Assembly (NCBI GenBank): GCA_014084085.1
Contig: NPFB01000080.1
Location: 13,119-57,078 of the forward strand
Reading direction: 5' to 3'
From: Hondaea fermentalgiana
Lineage: Eukaryota; Sar; Bigyra; Thraustochytrida; Thraustochytriidae
Length of the DNA: 43,960 nucleotides
Position numbers and translations under genes: made by a program. Numbering within the stretch: position 1 is the stretch's first letter; every line of letters starts with the position of its first letter. Shown one piece after another: positions 16,819 through 26,370 of the stretch. Under the pieces are notes generated by a model. That model searched no databases. It was given only the letters and a program-made list of their open reading frames with translations, and had not been told where the DNA came from.

Positions 16819-18615
16819 CTATTGGAAAAGCGCCGGGTCTCGTGCTGCCTTGAGTGCCACCGTGACCGCCTCGAGCTGCGCTTTGATGCGCGAGTCTGGG
16901 GCGACCCGGTCGAGACGTAAGAGAATGCGACCAATTTGAGAAATCCATGCAGTGTCCTCGCTTTGACAAGGGCCGGCATTTGCGCGCAAGACTTCAGAAA
17001 TTCCAGACGCGCGCCGACAGCCCTCCTTTTCCAAGGCGTCGTCAATTTCATTGAGTGCGCGAAAACTTGCTGCAGCGGGCACAAGCACCAGCGAGAGTCC
17101 TTCGTCCAGATGTTCATCATGGAGCGAGCCACGCAGTCTGTCCATGAGAGCCTCATCGCTATTCATGGAGACAATATCCAGTGCAACATGCGCTGCGCGA
17201 GCGGCCTCCGCCAGTCGTGCGGCAGCACCATTCCCAGCAGAAACCAGCGCTCTAGCCAGCAAAGGACCTGCCGCGGCCTGCGGTCGTGCAAGCATGGTGT
17301 GCGTACGTAGGTCTCCAATGATGATCGCTGAGACGAGGGTCCCAGCAGGGATTTCTGGAGCTCCATAGTGTGCAGCGTGCGGCAGCTCGAGCAAAACATC
17401 AGCGCCAAGCATTGAGGGAAGCGCAGAGCTTCTCTGAAAGCCAGTGCTATGAGCAAGAAAGGTACCTGTTTCTTCATCGCGGGCAAGTCTTGCACGGTGG
17501 TATTCGGGGCGTATCGGATCGAGTCGGAGGGGTGCTGCTAGTCTGCATTCGAGCCGTGAGGAGAGTGGGTCGTGCCAGCCCGCAAGCGTGCGAAGTGCTG
17601 GGGCGACGAGGAGGTCAAAGGTCACTGTACCGGAGACTGGATTCCCAGGAAGTCCGAAAACAAGAGTATCGCCCACGGTTGCGAAGACGAGCGGTTTGCC
17701 CGGTTTCATAAAGATGCGCTCCACATGCACAGTGCCGCAGCGCTCGAGCGCACCGCGCACAAAATCGCGGGCACCCATGCTGACCCCGCCTGATGTAATG
17801 AGAACATCCAAGGCGTTGTCTTGAATCATATTTTGTAACCATGTGTCACGAGCTTCTTTATTGTCTTGGTCCGCAAGGATCCCAAGATCGACGACTTCGG
17901 CCTTGCCATAGGCAGCGTCCTGAGCTTTGGCAAGAAGCATAGGGCGATTTGCATCAAAAATGAGAGACGAATCCTCTTGGCGCGCAGAGGCTCCAGGAGC
18001 AATGAGCTCGTCTCCTGTGGAGAGCACGCCGAGACGAGGTGCTGCAATCACATGAACCGTGGCACGGCCAAACATCGAGAGGATGCCGACCTCGGCAGCG
18101 CCCAAGAGACAGCCTTTTTCTATAAGAAGCGCGCCCTCGCGAGTATCCGATCCCGGGATGCGAACATCAAGGTTGGGGCAAGCTTTCGCCGCCGCAGCGG
18201 CCTGTACCAGGATCGAGTGCTCGTGGCCTTCCTCTTTGTTGACGAGTTGCGTCTTTTCCACTTCGATGACGGCGTCTGCGCCATTGGGGATCATGCTACC
18301 CGTGGTCACGTAAACGGCCTGCCTTTCACCAACCACGAGAGCAGGATTGTCTTGGCCAGCTGCCTTGGACCCGATCACCTCAAGGCGAATGTCTTGATCG
18401 CTCTGGTGCTGAAGATCTTGCGCCCGGACAGCGTAGCCGTCTTTAATACTTGTGTGGTGTCTTGGTACATTCCAGGGGGCGCGAAAGTCGTCAGCAAGCG
18501 CCCTGCCTAGCGCGTCGAGCGTGTTGCGTTCTTCAATACGGCCTTTGCACCTCTCGGTCGCCTCGCGCAAGACGGCTGCGAGCGCCTCGGCGACGGGCGT
18601 CATGCCAGACGCCAT
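16819..18615 (-). CDS. moeA: Molybdopterin molybdenumtransferase (MoeA / gephyrin E / Cnx1E) with extra C-terminal domain
   Basis: The product is 598 residues from the ATG at 18615; a codon five upstream is GTG. It catalyses molybdate insertion into adenylated molybdopterin, the last step of molybdenum cofactor synthesis. Family motifs are clear: SIKDGYAVRA (about 56-66), GSMIPNGADAVIEVE, GVLSTGDELI, TSGGVSMGARDF (about 273-284), MKPGKPLVFA and FGLPGNPVSGTVTFDLL (about 315-331). The MoeA-like part ends near residue 435, about the normal size. The remaining ~160 residues are extra: Ala-rich helices, a possible alpha/beta segment with DIVSMNSDEALMDRL and LSLVLVPAA, and a terminal helix. Plant Cnx1 carries a MogA-like G domain at this position, but the diagnostic TTGGTG-type motif is absent here. 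It may be a decayed G domain or an unrelated extension. Downstream lie duplicated copies of its own 3' end. The enzyme call is firm, the tail is not. Confidence 0.93.
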   Translation of the reverse strand: MASGMTPVAEALAAVLREATERCKGRIEERNTLDALGRALADDFRAPWNVPRHHTSIKDGYAVRAQDLQHQSDQDIRLEVIGSKAAGQDNPALVVGERQAVYVTTGSMIPNGADAVIEVEKTQLVNKEEGHEHSILVQAAAAAKACPNLDVRIPGSDTREGALLIEKGCLLGAAEVGILSMFGRATVHVIAAPRLGVLSTGDELIAPGASARQEDSSLIFDANRPMLLAKAQDAAYGKAEVVDLGILADQDNKEARDTWLQNMIQDNALDVLITSGGVSMGARDFVRGALERCGTVHVERIFMKPGKPLVFATVGDTLVFGLPGNPVSGTVTFDLLVAPALRTLAGWHDPLSSRLECRLAAPLRLDPIRPEYHRARLARDEETGTFLAHSTGFQRSSALPSMLGADVLLELPHAAHYGAPEIPAGTLVSAIIIGDLRTHTMLARPQAAAGPLLARALVSAGNGAAARLAEAARAAHVALDIVSMNSDEALMDRLRGSLHDEHLDEGLSLVLVPAAASFRALNEIDDALEKEGCRRASGISEVLRANAGPCQSEDTAWISQIGRILLRLDRVAPDSRIKAQLEAVTVALKAARDPALFQ

Positions 18616-18998
18616 GGCTTTGTCTTGCACAATTAGCCGACAGAGAAGCCGACGAGAAAGCTACCTAAGAGACAAGTGGTCTGCAGGCGTAGAAGACCTG
18701 TACGCGCCAGCGCACGGACAACCTCGTGCGTGCGTCCTACTACGGAGTGAGGCTGGGATTTGTTCGTGTCTGCGTATCCGTCTGTCAATGATAGACTGTG
18801 AAGTCTGGATGCTCCAAGAGGTCCCTTAAAAAGAGGGACCCCAAATTAGGAAATCTATCTGAACTTTCGGCCGGGGTTGATGACGGCAAATGAACGAGTT
18901 TACGCTATTGATAACTTAGATAAATTATGAAATCCGAGAAGGAAGAACAGGCAAAGGGCAAGTTTAGATGAGTTTTGCACTCTGCGTATCGCTCACAG
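18616..18998. promoter_or_regulatory. Spacer and likely promoter of the moeA-like gene
   Basis: This 383-bp gap lies between two minus-strand genes. A short hairpin (GGTCCCT 18820-18826 with AGGGACC 18834-18840, A-rich loop) sits about 215 bp upstream of the moeA-like start. It could belong to the 3' end of the upstream gene or to the moeA promoter. The part near 18890-18960 is AT-rich. No gene seen. Confidence 0.4.
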
Positions 18999-20426
18999 TC
19001 AGTCTTGAAGAACCTGCGATTGACGATACGATTGTGAAGCAGCCCGCACTTGCTCTCGAATGGATGACATTTCAGAATTCAGTAGCTCGAGACGTGACAG
19101 GAGGATGCGTGCTGCGTGAGCTGCTCGCTGCGCTTCGGCTTTCGCACGTTGTGATCTTGCCAAATGGACAGCACATACGACGGCGCAACCTGCGCTCGAG
19201 AGCACAGAGGAACGGATGACTTTTTCCCGAGAGGACCTCAAAAGCCACAACTGAGCGATGAGAAGCGCGCCTGCAGAAGCAAAGGAACCCGAAACAAACA
19301 CACGTGAGCGAGATGCTGCACGTAGCGCTTCGAGGGCGCCCGCAATCTTGACGAGCGTGAGTTCCATCTCGCGCGAGATGCGCATGACTTCATGCGAGGT
19401 TTGCGCGAGACTGCCGTCCACGGACACGCCGTCGTGCCGCAGAGAATGCAAGACGTCGGCCGCGTCTTCTGCAACAAGTCGGCCGGTATTTTCGGCGTTG
19501 ATACGAGAGTAATCCCCGTTCACACGCACACCGTCGCCAAATTGGGCGATTTCCACAGCCTCTGAAAAGACGTCAAGGTCATATCCTTGCTGCTGAGCAC
19601 GAACAGCCTGGTAAGTCCCGAGTCCAACAAGTGCAGTGGCAACAGCAGTACCTCCGACGAGTGCTGCGCGTTGCAAGGTCGACTCACCACGGTCGTTGTC
19701 GGCTTCTTCGTCGCTCTCCTGTTCCTTATCGTCACGTGTGCGACTCGAACTCCTACGTTCATGCTGTCGATCCGCATGTTCGCGGCCTGCAAAGGGAGAG
19801 CGTCGATACCGCTCGGAAGACGGGCCATATCTCGCTCTAGCTCTCCAATTCGCCTGTGAGCTCGACGCCGACGCATAGTCCCAAGAAGACGAGGCTTGCC
19901 GCTCATGATGCTGCCTTTCGGTTCCGCTCGCTGCAAGAATTGTATTAACGAGCCGCAGAGCTTCGCCAAGTGCGCGAGCCAACGAGCTCCAATCCACGGG
20001 GACAGCCTGTGAGTTCGTCTTTGCCGCGGCGGCGGCGGTGGCATCTTCATCAAGTGAGTCACTGTCCTCGAGAAGGTGGTCTTCGCGGAGAATTTGCAAG
20101 AACTCCACGCACACAGCCTGATTCTTGCGCACGACATCTGCGAGGTCACGTGCCTGTGCGTCAGTGAGGCCTGCCTCGTGCGCCGGCGACGCTGCGAGCG
20201 CTGCGCGGTAGGCTGCGAGCCTCCGCAGGAGTCCTGCGACCCTGACGGCGGTTCCGGGCTCGGCTCGCGATCTCCGGGGGGCATCTCGCGGTCTCGCACG
20301 GCCGGACTCTCGCGGCGCGCTTGCGCTCGTCGGGAACGGAGCACGCTCGGCACGGCGGGCAGGATCCCCGTGCTGCTCGACCCTGCCATGCTCGGCCTCG
20401 CGCGCCGCTGCTCGTTCCGTCTCCAT
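18999..20426 (-). CDS. Predicted membrane protein with disordered N-terminus and C-terminal coiled coil
   Basis: The product is 475 residues from the ATG at 20426. The first ~80 residues are Arg/Ala/Glu-rich and probably disordered. A helical stretch (about 65-115) and a Ser/Arg/His-rich linker (about 170-245) follow. Three hydrophobic segments lie at about 252-272 (ALVGGTAVATALVGLGTY), 377-397 (VSGSFASAGALLIAQLWLL) and 403-420 (VLSSAGCAVVCAVHL). Between the first two is a helical region, and the last ~50 residues are Gln/Ser/Arg-rich and likely coiled. No catalytic motif or known family was recognised, and there is no N-terminal signal peptide. It might be an organelle-membrane protein, but localisation cannot be told. 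It lies upstream of, and in the same direction as, the moeA-like gene. Confidence 0.7.
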   Translation of the reverse strand: METERAAAREAEHGRVEQHGDPARRAERAPFPTSASAPRESGRARPRDAPRRSRAEPGTAVRVAGLLRRLAAYRAALAASPAHEAGLTDAQARDLADVVRKNQAVCVEFLQILREDHLLEDSDSLDEDATAAAAAKTNSQAVPVDWSSLARALGEALRLVNTILAASGTERQHHERQASSSWDYASASSSQANWRARARYGPSSERYRRSPFAGREHADRQHERRSSSRTRDDKEQESDEEADNDRGESTLQRAALVGGTAVATALVGLGTYQAVRAQQQGYDLDVFSEAVEIAQFGDGVRVNGDYSRINAENTGRLVAEDAADVLHSLRHDGVSVDGSLAQTSHEVMRISREMELTLVKIAGALEALRAASRSRVFVSGSFASAGALLIAQLWLLRSSREKVIRSSVLSSAGCAVVCAVHLARSQRAKAEAQRAAHAARILLSRLELLNSEMSSIREQVRAASQSYRQSQVLQD

Positions 20427-22480
20427 GCTCGCTGCGCATGGGCGACTGAGCGGGAATTGCGATTTGCTCTGCCGGTGCCATCATTGGCCGGTCGGCGCCA
20501 CTGCGAGGGCCGTCATCGTCGTGGTCGCGGTCGTCACGGTGCGCATCACGAGCTACGAGAGACGAGCGGAGGTCTCTTTCGCAACGGGGATTTGTCCTTC
20601 TCGCGTTGGCCGGTCGACTGGTCGGTCGCTCGAGGTCATCGGGTGCGACAGCTCGAGCACGTCACCATTGAGTGAATGATCGACTGCGAGTGGCTTCTCC
20701 GCATCATCGTCTGAGGCCTTCATGCCGCCCTCCCATGACGCAGACGCTCGCCAGACTCTCGCGCCGCAGGCAAAGGGAGTCTGCCTACCCATGGCCTCGC
20801 TCTGGCACCCTTGCTTGCAACATCCAATCAATATTCGCCGGCACAGTAGCAGCCATCATTCCAAGTCTCTCGAGCGAGCTCGGCTCGAGCCACTCGGGCA
20901 TCCACAGCCGCCAAGACCTCGGCGTCTCTCGGCGCTCGACCTTGGCCTCGCATTTCGCACGAGCGTCGCCGGGTCTGGAGTTCCACGCCAATGCCGTCGC
21001 CAAGTCCCCCAATGTCCTATCCGCCCATCCTCGCGCTCGCTCGCATCAGGGTCAGCTCTGCGCCATGCGGCCCGACCTCGCCGCCATCCGCGGCTTCCGC
21101 GTGCAGAGCCCGACCTCCACGTTCGAGAATTGCAGCTCGAGCTCGAGGAGCTCGACCTCAAGCCGGAGCTCCAGCGCGAGGTGCATTCAATGGCAGGCCG
21201 GTCTGTACGTCGCTCTTGATCAGGACGCGGAGGCGGAAATCGCCTTTCCCGGGACCAAGTGCACGGCGGCGTAGGTAATAGCACGGGCGCCCAAGTCCTT
21301 CTTGGCGCAAAGGACCACTGCCCTGCATGGCGGCCACGAAGAGCAGCCCTCGCCCCCGGACCTCGAGCTCGACCTCGCGAGGATGTGGCGGCCGGTGTCG
21401 CCGTGCTCGCGGACTGTGTCCTGACATTGCATTGCAGGGCAGGGCAGGACAGGACAGGACAGGAAATGCGATTGCAAGAGCGCAAGAGCGCACGTGCAAG
21501 CTGCCGCTCTCGTGGTCGATGTTGGCGAAGTCGCTGGCGTAGAGGGCGGTCGACGACTATTGAATCCAGACCTGGCCCGACCGTCCCATCGACCATGGCT
21601 GCTGCGACGAGGCGGCGGGCGAGAGAGACAGTCGATCGTTGACGACCTGCACGGCCGACCTCTTCGAGCTCGTGGAGGAGCCCGTCGAGAAGACGAGCGT
21701 GGGCGGGACTGTTGGCGTGACTTCGGGTCGCACCCCAGTCTTTCATTCGCTCGCACATTCCATCACAGCGAAGCGACGGTCGCCATCGCGATGAAATCGA
21801 TCGATGCCTCCAGTGGAAAGAAACTGTGGCTGTAATGCGAGAAACTTACTGCTCCGCAGCCGACAGCAGCGACTTCTGGACCTCCCCGCACCTGAATCGC
21901 GCGGCGTGTGGTGGCCGGCAGGCGCGGGTCAGCGGCGACGGTCGCGGAGGACGGCCGAGGCCGTCGACATCGAGTTTCGATCGACACTGCACGCTCCTCA
22001 CAGGTGGGAGACGGAACTGCTCCCGTTGCAGCTGCAAGTGCTGGCATTTGGATGGACCGAGATGGGACGGGACCTGGGCCGACCGCGTGGCTCGGCAGGA
22101 CGTGGACCTTGCATGCATGTCTTGGCAACCCGCGTGCTTGGCTGCAGACAGTCTGGAACTCGTGGCTGCGCGTGCACGGGCTTCGACTTGGACTAATCTC
22201 TGGCCCAGGCCTGGCTGCCGGACCGGGCCGCGCTAGGTTGCGCATGAAAGCGGCTGCGAATCGATCGGGCCAGGGCGATAGCGCGTGTGAGCAGGGAACA
22301 ACATTGCATTTCTTGCATGGCCTCGTAGCAGCGTAAAGAAGAAGAAGAAGAAGAGGCGAGATTGGGATGGCACCTTGGCCATGCCGTAGGGTGGATTGAG
22401 GTCCTTCCGCAACTCAGATGTTGAGAGCGAGTTCGGCTTAGAGGCTCGCGCGCATCTCGAGGCCCTCGAGGCCGCAGCCG
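20427..22480. other. Gene-free GC-rich region
   Basis: No convincing gene on either strand. Open frames are Arg/Ser/Pro-rich, overlap one another, and mostly begin at non-ATG codons. Present are a GGGCA/GGACA run (about 21436-21464) and a GAA run (about 22336-22353). The part beside 20427 presumably carries the promoter of the membrane-protein gene. Confidence 0.55.
21436..21464. repeat. GGGCA/GGACA pentanucleotide run
   Basis: Three GGGCA-like units grade into four GGACA-like units. It is a short interrupted microsatellite with no gene overlap. Confidence 0.75.
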
Positions 22481-22549
22481 CATGCAGACACGAACGAACG
22501 CACGCACGCACCCTCGTGCTTACTTGGCTGGTGTAATGGCAGATCAACG

Positions 22550-23110
22550 GCGGCATCAAATGCAGAGCTTACCTGCTTTTATCCGCGCGAAACCTTCCCC
22601 TTCGGATGCACTTCTCATGTGCTTGGATCGCGACTCTGCTTGTCGACCCAAGTGGTTGGATTGAGGATCCACCTACAAGGTAGGGCACCAGCAGACGTCG
22701 TAAGGCAGAGCAAGAACGCGCGCGTGGAGTAGAATGTTTGCGAATCATGGATGTCGCACGCATGCGAACGGGGGACAGGCTGTGGACGGTGGAGATGGCG
22801 CGCATCATGCAGGTGATGGCTTAGGATGTCCTCTCTGGAGGTGTCTACGGAGGGTGGCAAACTCAAAAGTGCACAACTTGCCTGCTATTATCCGCGCGAG
22901 GGTTTCCTCTTCGGATGCGCTGTTCATTTCCTTTGAGGGAGACCATGATCACGACTATACTTTTCGACACAAATGGTTGGATTGAGGACCCCCGCCTTGA
23001 GTATTGCACCAGCAAATGTCCCAAGGCGGACCAAATGATCGCGACATCGCCCAGGACGTCATCTTTGGAGACGCCGACGGAGCGTGTCGACCCTACTGGT
23101 TGGATTGATG
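22550..23110. repeat. Diverged direct repeat of about 300 bp
   Basis: Two related stretches start near 22562 and 22878. Both contain a CCTGCT-TTATCCGCGCGA block, a TCTTCGGATGC-like block, a CGAC-CAAGTGGTTGGATTGAGGA-like block and a CACCAGCA block. Translated on the minus strand they give similar peptides (GSSIQP and RIRRG/CIRRG motifs); on the plus strand both give LPA(F/I)IRA and KWLD. A third TGGTTGGATTGA trace occurs near 23098. Each frame is interrupted, so if it was once coding it is now broken. Its origin is unknown. Confidence 0.55.
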
Positions 23111-25387
23111 TGAGGACTCTCATGTTTCAGTCTGCGCGGCGCACAGCAGCAAACAGCAAACTTCGGCACACGGACATACATGGATGACTATGTGGCCCTC
23201 GTGAGGCGTTGGATTGCGAGCAGCAAGGATGCTGCGTCGCGTCGAAACATAGGATGCAATGACAGACCTCAACGCAGATGTAAGCCCAGATCCTTGTACG
23301 AGCGCGATCTAGAGTCGCATAGTGCACGAGCGCTTCGTTTTACGAGAGCAAGGTGATTGCTCGTGCCGCTCGTCAAGCTATCGAAGGGAAGCCTCTGAGG
23401 ACCTTGGCGCCGCAACATGGCGCAGCAACGAGCAGAGGCAACGCAAGCGCATAAAGCAAACAACCAAAGGGCGCAACGGGGATCTCTCTGCTTGAGTTTA
23501 TACATTGCAGCGACGCGGAGCTCATGAGCGTGCGTCAATGGACGAAAGTGCGCATCAACATGGCGGGAACTCGCTCATATCCGCGAGCATTTGCAAGCTA
23601 AAGGATGAGATTGAGATTCATCGTGTACATGCACGCATTCGTGGCCAAATGGGCTATTGCTGAACCCTTTGGTTGTCAATCGCTTCTTGACTTCGGTAAA
23701 GGACGCAAGAAGTCCACGAACGCAGAACAAGCCGCACGTGGAGAGGATGGACGGCATGCAGCGGCAACTCCATTGTACGAACCACGAGAAGAAGGATTTC
23801 TGCAAAAGAGGTCAAGGAGAGCAGCACTGATATGAACATGGTGAGCATCAACCATGGATGATGACGAGCTGAAGCAACATGCGCAGTTGCTGAAGCACAA
23901 GCGGAGAATTCTGAATTTCTTGCGACTGCAAGCCACGCAAGTGAAGATTAGCGATCGTCAATGCTTTCCAAAGGTCAAAAGCAATGGAGAAAACGCCAAT
24001 CAAGTAAGAGCAAGCGCTGCATCCCGACAGCAAAGGGTCGCAGTTTTGTTGAGTTTGCTGCGAGACAAAATTGCTTACCGCCAATGAACAAGGGATGATG
24101 ACGTCGCGAGGAGGACTTCGCGGAGACACGTGACCAAGAAAGGTGAAACTGCGCATTTGCACGGCGCAGACGCAGACACACATACCTGCAAGTGTACACA
24201 TGCCAGGTCGATTGGCGTTCTTGCTTGCCATGGCAAGCTGCAGCAAGCAGTGGTAAGCGAGAGCGATCGCGATGTGAGCGGGAAGGATGGGACAGTCCTG
24301 GTGTACACGCACGGAGAGTGGCAAGGCAATTGCACATGGCAGGACTGGTCGTTGCCGCGGTCATGCCATTGTGGGTTAGGAGAAGGGGAAATTAGCCAGT
24401 CGTCCATCCGTCCATCCTTCCATATATCAGGCCAGCCATGCATGCCATGAGCCTGGTTGGTGCTGATGCCAATGGTGTAGTCGGAGAGAGTCATCCTGCT
24501 GCTGCCAAGAAGAAAGGGAAAGGCCTGCATTTCCAGCATCGACGCCGCTGCCGACTGCACAAAGTGCAAGGAGAGGAAGACGGCGAGCACCGCATTGCAG
24601 TCGCTGTCGCGTGCCGTCTGGCCTAGCTCTGGGCGATTCCAAACTGCGCAGAAACAGGGTTTTTCTCCTGCGGTTACGGAAAAAAAGGTGCAGTTTGAGG
24701 TAGGAAGGTTCGTGCGGGTCCGAATCAATTCGATGCTCGGTTGGTTAATTTCGCTGGCCAGACTTGCTGCTGGCTGCCAGCGACAGCGGGGTGAAGCGGG
24801 ATTTCTCCCGAGACCGCCAGCAAGAACCAACCAATTGCACCTGGAGGATGTGGCCTCGAGCGGGCGGATGTTGCACTGGAGAGTAGGGCTTCTACCGGCC
24901 TCCGGTTCTGGTCGTTTTGGCTGAAACGCACTGGCGTGACAGGCGGGGAACAACATACAGACCAGCCCCGAGCATTGTTGCACCCGTCGGGGCCGGCATC
25001 GGGCTTCAAGCAAGCCAAGTGATCTTTCTACCTGGCGAGCCCGTGGCAAATTTTATGGTTCATCGAGCGACTTCGGTCGACCGGAGGGGAGCAGAGCAAG
25101 GAGGATGTGGCGACGAGTGCCAACGGCGCCGATCGGCTTCTTTTTAGCGGCTCGATGCGAACCAGGATTCGTCTCGTCCGGTGCCGGCTGCGCAGGAGAG
25201 ACTGCGCAGCGGCAACCTCGTTTTCGAAGAAAGCTCGAACGAAGAAAAAGGGGGAAACGCCAACTCTGCCACTAACTGTAAATGCAAGCTCCGGAAAATG
25301 GACCTGTCGCCTGCTCGCTCGTTCGCTCGTTCGCTTGGCTCGAGCTCGGGCAGGTCCAGCTTGCGCTCGACGTGTGAAAAGGCAAGC
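23111..25387. other. Gene-poor region
   Basis: Apart from the weak 77-residue frame at 23854-24087 I see no supported gene. The base composition is more mixed and less GC-rich than on either side. Open frames longer than 200 codons on the minus strand here begin with non-ATG codons and lack domain motifs. Confidence 0.5.
23854..24087 (+). CDS. Possible small protein, 77 residues (weak)
   Basis: An ATG in a full ACCATGG context opens a 77-residue frame with an acidic MDDDEL start, then a basic helical segment (KHKRRILNFLRLQA) and a Leu/Arg-rich end. Base composition around it (about 23.6-24.1 kb) is lower in GC than the neighbouring gene-free sequence. There is no recognised domain, no paralogue here, and a minus-strand frame overlaps it. 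It is listed only because the start context and composition stand out; it could easily be chance. Confidence 0.2.
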   Translation: MDDDELKQHAQLLKHKRRILNFLRLQATQVKISDRQCFPKVKSNGENANQVRASAASRQQRVAVLLSLLRDKIAYRQ

Positions 25388-25429
25388 AGCCTTCTGCAGC
25401 CAGCCTTCTGCGGCCAGCCTTCTGCAGCC
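25388..25429. repeat. Three tandem 14-bp repeats
   Basis: The unit AGCCTTCTGC(A/G)GCC occurs three times in succession (25388-25401, 25402-25415, 25416-25429) with a single A/G difference. Confidence 0.9.
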
Positions 25430-26120
25430 GCATGGATTGTTCCTCCGCAGCCGTATGTCATCATCGCCCCCGTGCAAGCAAGCTACTTCCCTCAACATAA
25501 CAATCACGCTGGACGCGATCGACAAAAGCGATCTTGAGCCAAATCAGACAAGCCTAGCTCTAAGCCCCCGAGCGTTGGCTGCATCGCTGCCTGGTGTTTT
25601 GATGCCTGAAAGGAGCCGCTAGCCTCCGGCTCCCGCTTGCCCTTGCATGCGTGCGTGCGAGCGTGCGTGGTTGCGGTCGGAAGCCCGAGACCGGTCCAGG
25701 CCGCCCCCGCACCTTCCCACACATCGCGACCCGCAGCGGAACCGGGTCTGCGTCGTAGCTGTGGGTCCAGCGAGTGCGCCTGTTTCCCCCTTCTTCCTTT
25801 ACCTCCACAGCGGGCTGGAGCTTCGCCGGTCACGCTGCGGCGAGCAAAGTCCAAGTCTCCGGCCGCGGCGCGTGGCGTATGCCACCTCGCGCCTTCACTC
25901 TCTCCCCGAACCCTCGCTTCTGCGCGCTTTCGCAGCCACCCATCCGCGCCAGCGGAGCCTAGCCTGGCTGCCGCCTTCCCTCCTTCCCCTGGCTCCCTCC
26001 CTTGCCTCCGGCGGAAGCAGCGGAGCGGAGCGGAGGGCACAATCCAATCCAGGCCAGAGCAGGCGAGGATGGGAATGGTGCACTCCCTGCTCCTCCCTCC
26101 CTCTGCTCGCTTTCCTCTCC

Positions 26121-26140
26121 TTTCCTTTCCTTTCCTTTCC
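26121..26140. repeat. (TTTCC)4 pyrimidine run
   Basis: Four perfect TTTCC units, with imperfect units on the left. The surrounding strand is strongly C/T-biased. Confidence 0.9.
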
Positions 26141-26316
26141 TGGCAGCCCTGCCTTGCTGTTTTTGTTGTCCACGAACCCGCCATTTGCACTTGCGCACGC
26201 ACGCACAAATGCACAAACGCACCACGCACGCGCGGGACTTTTGCGCAGTTGCAAGTCCACTTCCTAAAGAGCGTGTTTGCCCTTTTCTACACTTCGGATG
26301 CCGCATGCACGGGCGG

Positions 26317-26370
26317 TGAATGGATGAAAGAATGAATGAAAGAATGAATGAATGAATGAACGAATGACTG
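26317..26370. repeat. GAAT tetranucleotide run
   Basis: Interrupted GAAT/GAAA/GGAT units over about 54 bases, including several perfect GAAT units in a row. Confidence 0.9.

Larger units (their letters stand above)
16350..16950 (-). repeat. Tandem ~168-bp repeats copied from the 3' end of the moeA-like gene
   Basis: Units lie at 16783-16950 (the true C-terminal coding end plus 3' flank), 16615-16782, 16451-16614 and a degraded fourth ending at 16450. Unit lengths are 168, 168 and 164 bp. Each begins on the minus strand at a GC(A/G)(T/C)GGATTTCT-like point and, in units 1-3, covers the last ~45 codons plus about 37 bases of 3' flank. Unit 2 matches the gene closely but has two in-frame nonsense changes (CAA to TAA, AAG to TAG). 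Unit 3 keeps an open frame of about 50 codons with a variant end. These look like duplicated, decaying gene ends. Confidence 0.8.

Noticed and set aside
16547..16969. 140-codon minus-strand frame with internal amino-acid repeats
   Set aside because: It is the 168-bp gene-end repeat read in the wrong phase; a repeat length divisible by three keeps it open.
20672..21758. Overlapping frames of 160-300 codons on both strands
   Set aside because: Mutually overlapping, Arg/Ser/Pro-rich, often non-ATG starts, no motif on either strand.
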